A DNA stretch of 64,000 nt from Planosporangium spinosum. GTDB taxonomy: Bacteria; Actinomycetota; Actinomycetes; Mycobacteriales; Micromonosporaceae. The notes beneath the pieces are model-generated. The model saw nothing but the letters and a program-made list of their open reading frames with translations. It ran no database searches and was not told where the DNA came from. Positions within the stretch are counted from its first letter, which is position 1, and every line of letters starts with the position of its first letter. Location: positions 1-64,000 of the forward strand of contig NZ_JBLYUB010000033.1 in NCBI RefSeq assembly GCF_049999945.1, given 5' to 3'. Shown here piece after piece: positions 7,884 through 15,772 of the stretch. A program made the translations under genes and the position numbers.

Positions 7884-9164
7884 GTGCGCCCCGATGAGCT
7901 ACTCGCGTTAGACCGCGCCCACGTGTGGCACCCCTACGGGCCCATGCCGGGCCAGACCGATCCGCTGGTCGTCGAGTCGGCGGCCGGCGTCCGGCTGCGG
8001 CTGGCCGAGCCGTTCGAGGGGCACCGGGAACTGGTCGACGGGATGTCGTCGTGGTGGGCGGCGATCCACGGGTACGCCCACCCGGTGCTCGACGCCGCCG
8101 TCCGCGACCAGCTCGGCCGGATGAGCCACGTCATGTTCGGCGGGCTCACCCACTCCCCGGCGGTACGGCTCGCGACCCGGCTGGTCGATCTCACCCCGGC
8201 CGGCCTGGAGCACGTGTTCTTCTCCGACTCCGGCTCGGTCGCCGTCGAGGTGGCCGTGAAGATGTGCCTGCAGTACTGGCGGTCACTGGGTCGACCGGAC
8301 AAGCGCCGGCTGCTCACCTGGCGCGGCGGCTACCACGGCGACACGTTCCACCCCATGTCGGTCTGCGACCCGGACGGCGGCATGCACCACCTCTGGTCGG
8401 GCATCCTGCCCCGCCAGGTCTTCGCCGACGCGCCGCCGGTCGCGTTCGACTCCGCGTACGCCCGGCAGCTGGCCGACCTGATCGCGGCGCACGCCGACGA
8501 ACTCGCCGCGGTCATCGTGGAGCCGGTGGTGCAGGGTGCCGGGGGGATGCGCTTCCACGCGCCGGAGTACCTGCGGGTGCTGCGGGAAGCCACCGCCGCC
8601 CACGGCGTCCTGCTCGTCTTCGACGAGATCGCCACCGGGTTCGGCCGGACCGGCGAGCTGTTCGCCGCCGACCACGCCGGGGTGAGCCCGGACGTGATGT
8701 GCGTGGGCAAGGCGATCTCCGGTGGGTACCTGTCGTTCGCGGCGACCCTGTGCTCGGCCGAGGTCGCCGACGGCATCTCACGCGGCAACGTACCGATGCT
8801 CGCGCACGGACCGACGTTCATGGGCAACCCGCTGGCCTGCGCGGTGGCGAACGCCTCCCTGGACCTGCTGGCCGACGGCGGCTGGCGGACCGACGTGAAG
8901 CGCATCGAGGCGGGCCTGCGCGCGGGGCTCGCACCCGCCGCCGAGGTACCCGGGGTCGCCGACGTACGGGTCCTCGGCGCGATCGGCGTCATCCAGCTCG
9001 ACCACGACGTCGACGTCGCCGCGGCCACCCGCGCCGCCGGCGCGCGGGGCGTGTGGCTGCGCCCGTTCCGGGACCTGATCTACACGATGCCGCCGTACGT
9101 CACCGACGACACCGACGTCGCGCGGATCGCCGCCGCCATGACGGCCGCGGCGGCCGTCGGTTGA
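7884..9164 (+). CDS. bioA: adenosylmethionine-8-amino-7-oxononanoate aminotransferase
   Basis: PLP enzyme of biotin synthesis that converts 8-amino-7-oxononanoate to 7,8-diaminopelargonate using S-adenosylmethionine as amino donor; cytoplasmic. The 426-residue protein has the BioA-specific start ALDRAHVWHPYGPM and the substrate motif SSWWAAIHGYAHP. It also has the PLP-binding FDEIATGFGRTG and the Schiff-base lysine in CVGKAISGGYLSFAATL. GTG at 7884 matches the usual start of family members; GTG at 7875 is an alternative with a weak AGG in front. No other bio gene is in the window, so it is an isolated member of the pathway. Confidence 0.95.
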   Translation: MRPDELLALDRAHVWHPYGPMPGQTDPLVVESAAGVRLRLAEPFEGHRELVDGMSSWWAAIHGYAHPVLDAAVRDQLGRMSHVMFGGLTHSPAVRLATRLVDLTPAGLEHVFFSDSGSVAVEVAVKMCLQYWRSLGRPDKRRLLTWRGGYHGDTFHPMSVCDPDGGMHHLWSGILPRQVFADAPPVAFDSAYARQLADLIAAHADELAAVIVEPVVQGAGGMRFHAPEYLRVLREATAAHGVLLVFDEIATGFGRTGELFAADHAGVSPDVMCVGKAISGGYLSFAATLCSAEVADGISRGNVPMLAHGPTFMGNPLACAVANASLDLLADGGWRTDVKRIEAGLRAGLAPAAEVPGVADVRVLGAIGVIQLDHDVDVAAATRAAGARGVWLRPFRDLIYTMPPYVTDDTDVARIAAAMTAAAAVG

Positions 9165-9167
9165 TTC

Positions 9168-9208
9168 GTCCATCGTGGACTGACGGACCGGATTCGTCCA
9201 GGCTGGAC
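9168..9208. promoter_or_regulatory. two tandem GTCCA-n3-TGGAC operators
   Basis: Two perfect inverted repeats, GTCCATCGTGGAC (9168-9180) and GTCCAGGCTGGAC (9196-9208), each preceded by ATTC. Their centres are 28 bp apart. They follow the bioA stop directly and precede the beta-propeller gene, so they look like paired repressor or activator sites for that gene. No matching regulator is recognised here. Confidence 0.5.
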
Positions 9209-9278
9209 AGACACTAACGATCTACGGATTGCGATATGGTCGGCACGAAGCTCGGCCGAATCACGGGGAGGAATCCGC

Positions 9279-10376
9279 ATGCCTGTCCACACATCCACGC
9301 GGTCACACGACCGCGCCGAGCGCCGCCGTCCGCGGGCACTGCGCACCGCCGCCGCGGCGGGTGTCGCCACCGCTCTGCTCGTCGGCACGGTGCCGGGCAC
9401 GGCGCACGCCGCCGTCGCCGACAGGCCCGTCCGGTTGCCGATCGGCACGGTCGCCGACGTGGCGGCCACCGGCAACCGGGTGTTCGTCAGCGGCGGCCGG
9501 ACGTCGAACGATCTCGTCGTGACGAACGCGGCGGGCGGGGCGGCGCGGACCGTCAGCGGCCTGCCCGGCCCCACCGACCTGCTGCTCAGCACCGACCGCG
9601 CGACGCTGTACGTCGCGCTGCCCAACACCGGCGAGATCGCCGCGATCGACACGGCGACGCTGGCCCAGAAGGCGCGGTACCGGACCGGCGCGCCGTGCCC
9701 GTCGTCACTCGCGATCACCGGGACGTCGCTGTGGTTCGGGTACGGCTGTGGCCAGTGGGGCGGCGACATCGGCCGGGTCGACCTCGCCGCTATCCCGGCC
9801 ACCGTCACCCTGGGCCTGGCCGGGGGCGACTTCTACGACTTCCCGCTGCTGGCCACGGCATCCGGCAACCAGAATGTGCTCTTCGCCGGCCAGCCCAGCC
9901 TGAGCCCCGGCTCGGTGAGCGTCTTCTCCACCACCGTCACCGACGGCAGGCTGCCGCTCGTCGGCCGGACCGACCACACGGCGGTCGGCAGCAACCTGCG
10001 CGACGTGGCCGCCACCGCCGACGGAGCGATGTTCTACACCGCGTCCGGCGCCCCGTACGAGGTGGTGGGCTTCGCCACCACCGACCTCACCCAGGCGCGG
10101 CGCCGGCTGCCGACCGTCGCGTACCCGAACGCCGTCGAGCTTTCCCCCGACGGGCAGTACCTGGCCGCCGGGTCGGACGCCTCGTACGACCCGGACGTGT
10201 TCCTGTTTCGCCAGGACGGGACGCCGGTCGCCACGGTCGAACTGAACGGCCCCCTGCTCGACCGGGCGCTGGTCTGGGCGCCGAACGGCAAGCGGCTGTA
10301 CGCGGTGACCGGCGACCGGTACGCGTCGACGCCGCAGTCGGCGGTCCTGCACGTCATCGAACCGACCTGGGGCTGA
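9279..10376 (+). CDS. secreted beta-propeller protein (YncE/lactonase-like repeats)
   Basis: 365-residue exported protein of unknown specific role. A long signal peptide (about 1-45) ends at THAAVADRP. The mature part is built of WD40/YVTN-like blades, for example LLLSTDRATLYVALPNTGEIAAIDTAT split over two blades, and ELSPDGQYLAAGSD. GGGGAGGA lies just before the ATG. No catalytic signature is visible, so binding or scaffolding outside the cell is as likely as lactonase activity. It has its own upstream operator pair and is followed by a perfect hairpin, so it is a single-gene unit. Confidence 0.75.
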   Translation: MPVHTSTRSHDRAERRRPRALRTAAAAGVATALLVGTVPGTAHAAVADRPVRLPIGTVADVAATGNRVFVSGGRTSNDLVVTNAAGGAARTVSGLPGPTDLLLSTDRATLYVALPNTGEIAAIDTATLAQKARYRTGAPCPSSLAITGTSLWFGYGCGQWGGDIGRVDLAAIPATVTLGLAGGDFYDFPLLATASGNQNVLFAGQPSLSPGSVSVFSTTVTDGRLPLVGRTDHTAVGSNLRDVAATADGAMFYTASGAPYEVVGFATTDLTQARRRLPTVAYPNAVELSPDGQYLAAGSDASYDPDVFLFRQDGTPVATVELNGPLLDRALVWAPNGKRLYAVTGDRYASTPQSAVLHVIEPTWG

Positions 10377-10392
10377 GGCCCCACGCCCTGAC

Positions 10393-10446
10393 CATGATCG
10401 TGGAGGGTTCTCCGTGTTCCGGCACGGAGAACCCTCCACGATCATG
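10393..10446. terminator. perfect intergenic hairpin, family A copy 1
   Basis: Twenty-four-base perfect arms (10393-10416 and 10423-10446) closed by the loop TTCCGG, between the convergent propeller and dehydrogenase genes. The same architecture with compensating base changes recurs inverted at 40240-40289. Probably a bidirectional terminator. Confidence 0.8.
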
Positions 10447-10453
10447 AGGGGTG

Positions 10454-11206
10454 CTACGGCTGCGGGCGGACCCGCAGGCCCTGCATCCCGCCGTCGACGG
10501 CGAGGGCCGTGCCGGTGGTCGACCCCGACAGCGGCGAGGCCAGGTACGCGATCGCGTGCGCGACCTCGTCCGCGGTGACCAGCCGGCCCATCGGCTGCCG
10601 GGCGTTGAGCGCGGCGCGCTCGGCCTCCGGGTCGGGAGCCTGGTCGAGTAGCCGCCCGACCCACGGCGTGTCGGCGGTGCCCGGGTTGACGCAGTTGACC
10701 CGGATACCCTCCCGCACGTGGTCGGTCGCCATGGCGAGGGTCAGTGCCAGCACGGCACCCTTGGACGCGCTGTAGACCGCCCGCTGCGGCAGGCCGGCGG
10801 TGGCCGCGATCGAGCAGGTGTTGACGACCGCGGCGGCCGGCGACCGGAGCAGGTGCGGCAGCGCCGCACGGGTGACGCGGGCCATGCCCACCACGTTCAC
10901 GTCGAGTACCCGCAGCCACTCGGTGTCGCCGGCGTCGGCGACCGTGCCGATCGCGCCGATCCCGGCGTTGTTGACCACCACGTCGAGGCGGCCGAACCGG
11001 GTGACGACCGCGTCGACGGCGGCCCGTACCGCGGCGTCGTCGGTGACGTCGCAGGCGATACCGACCAGCGGGTCGGGTACGTCGTCGGGCTTGAGGTCCA
11101 GGCAGGCCACCCGCGCGCCGCGCGAGGCCAGCAGCCGCGCGGTGGCCAGTCCGATGCCGGACGCCCCGCCGGTGACGATCGCGACGAGGCCGTCAAAGTC
11201 CCTCAT
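10454..11206 (-). CDS. SDR dehydrogenase, probable 2-keto-3-deoxy-L-fuconate dehydrogenase
   Basis: NAD(P)-dependent short-chain dehydrogenase of 250 residues, cytoplasmic. It has the cofactor motif TGGASGIG, the NNAG segment, catalytic Ser in NTCSIAA and YSASK for Tyr/Lys, and ends in AVDGGM. As the last gene of the fuconate operon it most likely oxidises 2-keto-3-deoxy-L-fuconate to the 2,4-diketo acid that the upstream hydrolase splits. It could instead act as the L-fucose dehydrogenase, since no separate one is seen. A 22-base gap containing GAGGGGG separates it from the hydrolase gene, so it is co-transcribed. Confidence 0.85.
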   Translation of the reverse strand: MRDFDGLVAIVTGGASGIGLATARLLASRGARVACLDLKPDDVPDPLVGIACDVTDDAAVRAAVDAVVTRFGRLDVVVNNAGIGAIGTVADAGDTEWLRVLDVNVVGMARVTRAALPHLLRSPAAAVVNTCSIAATAGLPQRAVYSASKGAVLALTLAMATDHVREGIRVNCVNPGTADTPWVGRLLDQAPDPEAERAALNARQPMGRLVTADEVAHAIAYLASPLSGSTTGTALAVDGGMQGLRVRPQP

Positions 11207-11228
11207 GCCGCCCCCTCGCTACGCTCGC

Positions 11229-12095
11229 TCATGCCGATCCCACCTCCGCCTCGGCGACGGACTGCCGCTGCCGGCCCAGGCCGTCGATCTCCATCTCGAC
11301 CACGTCACCGGCGGCCAGGTACGGGAACCGGCCGGACAGGGCCACGCCCTGCGGCGTACCGGTGTTGATGACGTCGCCCGGATCGAGCACCATCACCTGC
11401 GACAGGTGCCACACCAGGTAGGCGACCGAGAAGATCATGTCGGCGGTGGTGGAGTCCTGCCGCACCTCGCCGTTGACCCACGAGCGCAGCCCGAGCCGCT
11501 GCGGGTCGGGTACCTCGTCCGGGGTCGCCAGCCACGGCCCGAGCGGGTGGAACGTCTCGCAGCACTTGCCTTTGGACCACTGCCCGCCCGACCGGTCGAG
11601 CTGGAGCTCCCGCTCGGACACGTCGTTGCCGATCGTGTACCCGGCGACGTGCGCCAGCGCGTCGTCCGGCGAGGCCAGGTAGCGGGCCCGCCGGCCGATC
11701 ACCACGGCCAGTTCGACCTCCCAGTCGGTCCGCGTGCTGCCCGGCGGGAGGAGCACGTCGTCGTACGGGCCGACGACCGTGTTGGGGTGCTTGAGGAACA
11801 CGATCGGGGTGCTCGGCGGGGCGGCGCCGGACTCGGCGGCGTGCGCGGCGTAGTTCTGGCCGATGCAGATCACCGCGCCGGGCCGGGCGACCGGCGGACC
11901 CACGCGCAGCCCGGCGGGGTCGAGGACGGGCAGCCGGCCGGTGTCCAGCGCCTCCCGGACCCGGTCGACGCCGCCGCCGGCCAGGAACGCGCCGTCGACG
12001 TCGGCGGTGAGCGGGGTCAGGTCGTACCCGCCCCCGTCCGCGGTGCGCACCGCCGGGCGTTCCGCGCCGGCCGGGCCGAGGCGCATGAGAAACAC
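11229..12095 (-). CDS. FAH-family hydrolase, probable 2,4-diketo-3-deoxy-L-fuconate hydrolase
   Basis: 288-residue fumarylacetoacetase-fold enzyme that would cleave the diketo acid to pyruvate and L-lactate in the cytoplasm. Typical motifs are GQNYAAHAAE, the metal-binding TDWEVELAVVIG and NDVSERELQ, and INTGTPQGV. The region SKGKCCETFHPLGPW is characteristic of the 2,4-diketofuconate and ureidoglycolate-lyase-like branch. GTG at 12093-12095 is chosen for AGGAGG six bases away; it lies one base after the fuconate dehydratase stop, which implies translational coupling. Operon position and family together support the assignment. Confidence 0.87.
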   Translation of the reverse strand: MFLMRLGPAGAERPAVRTADGGGYDLTPLTADVDGAFLAGGGVDRVREALDTGRLPVLDPAGLRVGPPVARPGAVICIGQNYAAHAAESGAAPPSTPIVFLKHPNTVVGPYDDVLLPPGSTRTDWEVELAVVIGRRARYLASPDDALAHVAGYTIGNDVSERELQLDRSGGQWSKGKCCETFHPLGPWLATPDEVPDPQRLGLRSWVNGEVRQDSTTADMIFSVAYLVWHLSQVMVLDPGDVINTGTPQGVALSGRFPYLAAGDVVEMEIDGLGRQRQSVAEAEVGSA

Positions 12096-12096
12096 G

Positions 12097-13431
12097 TCAG
12101 TCCTCCTCGCTGGTGGTCCGCTGTGGACGGCCGGATCCGGCCGTCGTCCACTCCGGACCGTCCGGGTAGCGGAACCGGTGCAGGGTCTCCGGCCGGATCT
12201 TCGCGCTGAACCCCGGCGCGGTCGGTGCCCGGTACCGCCCGCCACGCACCACCACCGGGTCGACGAAGTGTTCGTGCAGGTGGTCGACGTACTCGATGAC
12301 CCGGCCGGCCAGCGTGCCGGAGACCGCGATGAAGTCGAACATGGCCAGGTGCTGCACGAGTTCGCACAGGCCCACCCCACCGGCGTGCGGGCACACCGGT
12401 ACCCCGAACTTGGCCGCCAGCAGCAGGATCGCGATGTTCTCGTTGACCCCGCCGACGCGGGCGGCGTCGATCTGCACCACGTCGATCGCGCCGGCCTGGA
12501 GCAGTTGCTTGAACACCACGCGGTTGGGCACGTGCTCGCCGGTGGCGACCCGTACCGGCGCCAGCGCCCGACGGATCGCGGCGTGCCCGAGCACGTCGTC
12601 GGGGGAGGTGGGCTCCTCGATCCAGTACGGGTCGAACTCGCGCAGCCGCTCCACCCACCGGACCGCCTCGGCGACGTCCCAGCGCTGGTTGGCGTCGATC
12701 GCCACCCGGATTTCCGGACCGACCGCCTGCCGGGCGATCCGCATCCGGCGGACGTCGTCGTCGAGGTCCGCGCCGACCTTCAGCTTGATCTGGGTGAACC
12801 CGTCCGCGACCGCTTCCTTGGCCAGCCGCGCGACCTTGTCGTCGTCGTAGCCGAGCCAGCCCGGTGACGTGGTGTACGCCGGGTATCCCGCCTCCCGCAG
12901 CAGCGCCTCGCGCCCGGCGCGGCCGGGCTCGGCGCGGCGCAGCAACGCCAGCGCCTCGTCCGGGGTGAGCGCGTCGCTGAGGTACCGCCAGTCGACCAGG
13001 TCGACGATCCGCTCCGGCGCCATGTCGGCCAGCAGCTTCCAGACCGGCTGGCCGGCGCGCCGGGCGGCGAGGTCCCAGGCGGCGTTCACCACGGCGCCGA
13101 TCGCCATGTGCATGACGCCCTTCTCCGGGCCCAGCCAGCGCAGCTGCGAATCCGAGACCAGCTCGCGGTAGAGGCCACCCAGGTCGGCGCAGAGCGCGTC
13201 GACGTCGCGGCCAAGCAGGTACGGCGTGAGCGCCCGGACCCCGGCGGCCTGCACGTCGTTGCCCCGGCCGATGGTGAATGCGAAGCCGTACCCGTCGGGG
13301 CCGGTGTCGGTGCGCAGGACGACGTAGGCCGCCGAGTAGTCGGGGTCGGGGTTCATCGCGTCCGAGCCGTCGAGTTGGCGCGAGGTCGGGAAGCGGAGGT
13401 CGACGACGTCGACGGCGACGATCCGTGCCAT
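12097..13431 (-). CDS. L-fuconate dehydratase (enolase superfamily)
   Basis: Converts L-fuconate to 2-keto-3-deoxy-L-fuconate, Mg-dependent. The 444-residue length is normal for this branch, longer than most mandelate-racemase-like enzymes. The branch-specific segment YPAYTTSPGWLGY is present. So are the KxK base motif in IKLKVGAD and metal ligands in AIDANQRWD, WIEEPTSPDD and ATGEHVPN. The CPHAGGVGLCE segment with the general-acid histidine is also there. It is the first structural gene of a leftward operon (dehydratase, hydrolase, SDR), with two perfect operators in the 91-bp gap to the upstream GntR gene. Confidence 0.95.
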   Translation of the reverse strand: MARIVAVDVVDLRFPTSRQLDGSDAMNPDPDYSAAYVVLRTDTGPDGYGFAFTIGRGNDVQAAGVRALTPYLLGRDVDALCADLGGLYRELVSDSQLRWLGPEKGVMHMAIGAVVNAAWDLAARRAGQPVWKLLADMAPERIVDLVDWRYLSDALTPDEALALLRRAEPGRAGREALLREAGYPAYTTSPGWLGYDDDKVARLAKEAVADGFTQIKLKVGADLDDDVRRMRIARQAVGPEIRVAIDANQRWDVAEAVRWVERLREFDPYWIEEPTSPDDVLGHAAIRRALAPVRVATGEHVPNRVVFKQLLQAGAIDVVQIDAARVGGVNENIAILLLAAKFGVPVCPHAGGVGLCELVQHLAMFDFIAVSGTLAGRVIEYVDHLHEHFVDPVVVRGGRYRAPTAPGFSAKIRPETLHRFRYPDGPEWTTAGSGRPQRTTSEED

Positions 13432-13461
13432 GGGGACCTCCTGCTCGCAGCGCGCGGGAAA

Positions 13462-13490
13462 ATCCTATAGGAATGTGGATCCTATAGGAA
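13462..13490. promoter_or_regulatory. paired TCCTATAGGA operators upstream of fuconate dehydratase
   Basis: Two perfect 10-bp palindromes (13463-13472 and 13480-13489) with centres 17 bp apart, in the gap before the fuconate operon. A partial copy (ATCCTATA) lies before the GntR gene itself at 14272. They are the natural binding sites for the GntR protein at 13523-14239. Confidence 0.78.
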
Positions 13491-13522
13491 CTTCTCAATG
13501 TCGTGCCCCGCCGGGGAACCGT

Positions 13523-14239
13523 CTAACCGAACGAGGCACGCAACCGGTCGCGCGCCCGTTCCAGGTGCTCGCGCATGGCCCGCTCCGCCGCCGAAGCGCC
13601 GCCCCGGATCACGGCCGCGGCGATCCGCTGGTGCTCGGCCAGCGTCTGGGTGCCGCCGCCGCCCGCCGAGTACAGCCGGAAGATGTGCAGGTGGCAATGG
13701 GTACGTTCGAGCGCGACCCGCAGTTGCCGGTTGCCGCTGAGCGCCGCGATGAGGCTGTGGAAGCGGCTGTCGTGGGCGGCGAGCGTCTTGTAGGCCTCGT
13801 ACTCGTCTCCGAGTGGCGGCTCGGGGCAGGAAGCGATCTCCTGGGTGATGCGCGCGTGGGCGTCGCGGTCGGCCAGTTCGGCCGCCCGGCTCGCCGCCCA
13901 GGGCTCGACCAGCAGGCGGAACAGGAACAGGTCGTCCACTTCGGAGCGGGTCAGCAGGGGGGTGGCCGAGTAGCCGCGCAGCGGCTCCTTGGTGACCAGG
14001 CCGTCGGACTCCAGCCGGGCCAGGGCCTCCCGGATGGGCGTCTGGGACACGCCCAGCTGCCGCGCCAGGCCGTCGATGCTCACCCGGGCGCCGGGCGCGA
14101 TGACGTGATCCATGACGAGCGCCTTGACCGCTTCGTACACGTCGTCGGCGAGCACCTGCCGCTGTGGGGGCCGGATTCCGGCCGGCCGAACGGACGAGGT
14201 GGAGGAGGCGGTGCGCGCCGGTGGCGGGTCACTCGTCAT
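13523..14239 (-). CDS. GntR-family (FCD) regulator of the L-fucose genes
   Basis: 238-residue repressor. A Ser/Pro-rich N-terminal extension (about 1-27) precedes the winged helix (about 28-95; LARQLGVSQTPIREALARLESDGLV). The FCD ligand domain (about 100-225) includes DSRFHSLIAALSGNRQL. It is transcribed toward the fuconate operon and divergently from the lactonase gene, so one regulator between two arms can control both. The inducer is probably a fucose-derived acid; that is inferred from the neighbours. Confidence 0.9.
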   Translation of the reverse strand: MTSDPPPARTASSTSSVRPAGIRPPQRQVLADDVYEAVKALVMDHVIAPGARVSIDGLARQLGVSQTPIREALARLESDGLVTKEPLRGYSATPLLTRSEVDDLFLFRLLVEPWAASRAAELADRDAHARITQEIASCPEPPLGDEYEAYKTLAAHDSRFHSLIAALSGNRQLRVALERTHCHLHIFRLYSAGGGGTQTLAEHQRIAAAVIRGGASAAERAMREHLERARDRLRASFG

Positions 14240-14271
14240 GGGCAGCTCCCGTACGGCGGTCGTGGCCGAAT

Positions 14272-14283
14272 ATCCTATATGGT
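14272..14283. promoter_or_regulatory. ATCCTATA half-operator between GntR and lactonase genes
   Basis: ATCCTATATGGT keeps eight bases of the operator found twice at 13462-13490 but not the right half. It lies 33 bases upstream of the GntR start in the divergent region, so weak autoregulation and control of the lactonase-mutarotase arm are plausible. Confidence 0.5.
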
Positions 14284-14498
14284 CAACGGTCGAGGTGGCG
14301 CGCGAGCGGCCAGACGGCCTTCCGCCGGACGATTTTTGCCGCGCTCCGCATGGCCGTCATACCGGCCTCTATCGATAACATCATTCAGTTCGCCGGCGTA
14401 CCGCCGGACGGACCCGGGCGACCGACGGCGTTGCGGTCGGCGCTCGTGCTGTCCCGGGCTCATCAGCGGCGAGGCGCGCAGACAAGGGAGATGGCGGC

Positions 14499-15398
14499 AT
14501 GACGTCACGGGTGGACTCCCATCACCACATCTGGGACCTGTCGGTGCGCGACCAGGCGTGGCTGGACGGCGAACCGTTCACCCCGATCCGGCGTACCTTC
14601 ACCGTCGACGACCTCGCCCCGCTCGCGCGCGCCACCAACGTCGACGCCACCGTGCTGGTGCAGACCGTCGCGGTGCCCGAGGAGACGCCCGAGCTGCTGC
14701 GGGCCGCCGTGGACCACGACCTCGTCGCCGCGGTGACCGGCTGGGTGGACCTGACCTCCCCGTCGGTCGCCGACGACCTCGCCGCCCTGCGTTCCTGCAT
14801 CGGCGGCGCCTACCTGCGCGCGATCCGCCACTCCGTACAGGACGAGCCCGACCCGGACTGGCTGGACCGGCCCGACGTGCGGCGGGGACTGCGCGCCGTC
14901 GCCGAGGCCGGACTCGGGTACGAGCTGCTGGTCCGGCCACCCCAGCTACCGGCGGCACTGCGGGTCGTGGCCGAGGTGGAGCAGGTGGAGTTCGTCCTGG
15001 ACCACTGCGCGAAGCCGTACGTTGCCGCCGGCGTCCTCGAGCCGTGGGCGACCCAGGTCCGGCAGCTGGCCACCCACGCGAACATCACCTGCAAGCTCTC
15101 CGGCCTGGTGACCGAGGCCCACTGGGACCGGTGGGGGCCGCGGACGCTGCGCCCGTACGTCGACGTGGTTGTCGAGGCGTTCGGGCCGCAGCGGCTGATG
15201 TTCGGCTCCGACTGGCCGGTCTGCCTGCTCGCCGGCTCGTACGGCCGCTGGGTGGAGACCGTCGACGAGCTGATCGCGCCGCTCGCCGAGGACGAGCGGA
15301 CGGCCATCACCGGCGGCACGGCCCGCCGCTTCTACGGCATCCCGGAAGGGGGAGCGGATGCAGACCGTCGCGCTGCATACCCGGCTCAAGGCCGGTAG
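14499..15398 (+). CDS. amidohydrolase, probable L-fuconolactonase
   Basis: 299-residue member of the COG3618 amidohydrolase family, which includes L-fuconolactonase and L-rhamnono-lactonase. It opens the sugar lactone to the free acid used by the dehydratase. Metal-site motifs are DSHHHIWDLS at the start, the mid-barrel FVLDHCAKP and KLSGLVTE, and FGSDWPVC near the end. AAGGGAGA precedes the ATG. It is divergent from the GntR gene and overlaps the mutarotase gene by 41 bp. Fuconate rather than rhamnonate chemistry is assigned from the diagnostic dehydratase across the divergent region. Confidence 0.88.
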   Translation: MTSRVDSHHHIWDLSVRDQAWLDGEPFTPIRRTFTVDDLAPLARATNVDATVLVQTVAVPEETPELLRAAVDHDLVAAVTGWVDLTSPSVADDLAALRSCIGGAYLRAIRHSVQDEPDPDWLDRPDVRRGLRAVAEAGLGYELLVRPPQLPAALRVVAEVEQVEFVLDHCAKPYVAAGVLEPWATQVRQLATHANITCKLSGLVTEAHWDRWGPRTLRPYVDVVVEAFGPQRLMFGSDWPVCLLAGSYGRWVETVDELIAPLAEDERTAITGGTARRFYGIPEGGADADRRAAYPAQGR

Positions 15399-15699
15399 CG
15401 AGGAGGAGTACGAACGGATCCACCGGGTGATCCCGGCCGACCTGGATGCGGCGCTGCGCGCGGCCGGCGTCCGGGAGTGGCGCATCTGGCGGGACGGGCA
15501 GGATCTGTTCCACCTGGTGACCGTCTCCGACTACCGGGCGATGCGCCGGTTCCTGGCCGGGCACCCGGCGAACGTCGACTGGCAGGCGACGGTCGGGCCG
15601 CTGCACGACGTGCCCGACGACTACTCCGGCAACGACGACGGTATCCGGCTCGTCTGGGAGCTGCCGCCCTCCGCGCCCTCCGCACCCGCCGCGCCGTGA
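15358..15699 (+). CDS. L-fucose/L-rhamnose mutarotase family protein
   Basis: 113-residue dimeric alpha+beta-barrel fold protein (COG3254) that interconverts the anomers of the sugar so that the dehydrogenase gets its preferred form. Family features include an N-terminal HTRLKAGSEEEYERIH, the centre WRIWRDGQDLFHLV, and DWQATVGPLHDV. It starts 41 bp inside the lactonase gene with GGGGGAG in front, so expression is tightly coupled. The last ten residues are Ala/Pro/Ser-rich and are probably disordered. Confidence 0.85.
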   Translation: MQTVALHTRLKAGSEEEYERIHRVIPADLDAALRAAGVREWRIWRDGQDLFHLVTVSDYRAMRRFLAGHPANVDWQATVGPLHDVPDDYSGNDDGIRLVWELPPSAPSAPAAP

Positions 15700-15717
15700 T
15701 CCCGGCCGCGGCCGGGA
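15700..15717. terminator. perfect palindrome after the mutarotase stop
   Basis: TCCCGGCCGCGGCCGGGA begins on the base after the stop codon, between convergent genes. It can form a strong stem in either transcript and is probably a bidirectional terminator. Confidence 0.6.
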
Positions 15718-15772
15718 CCGGGTGAACGTCGCGGGGCCACCATCCCGCGACGCCCACCCGGGCGGCACCGGG

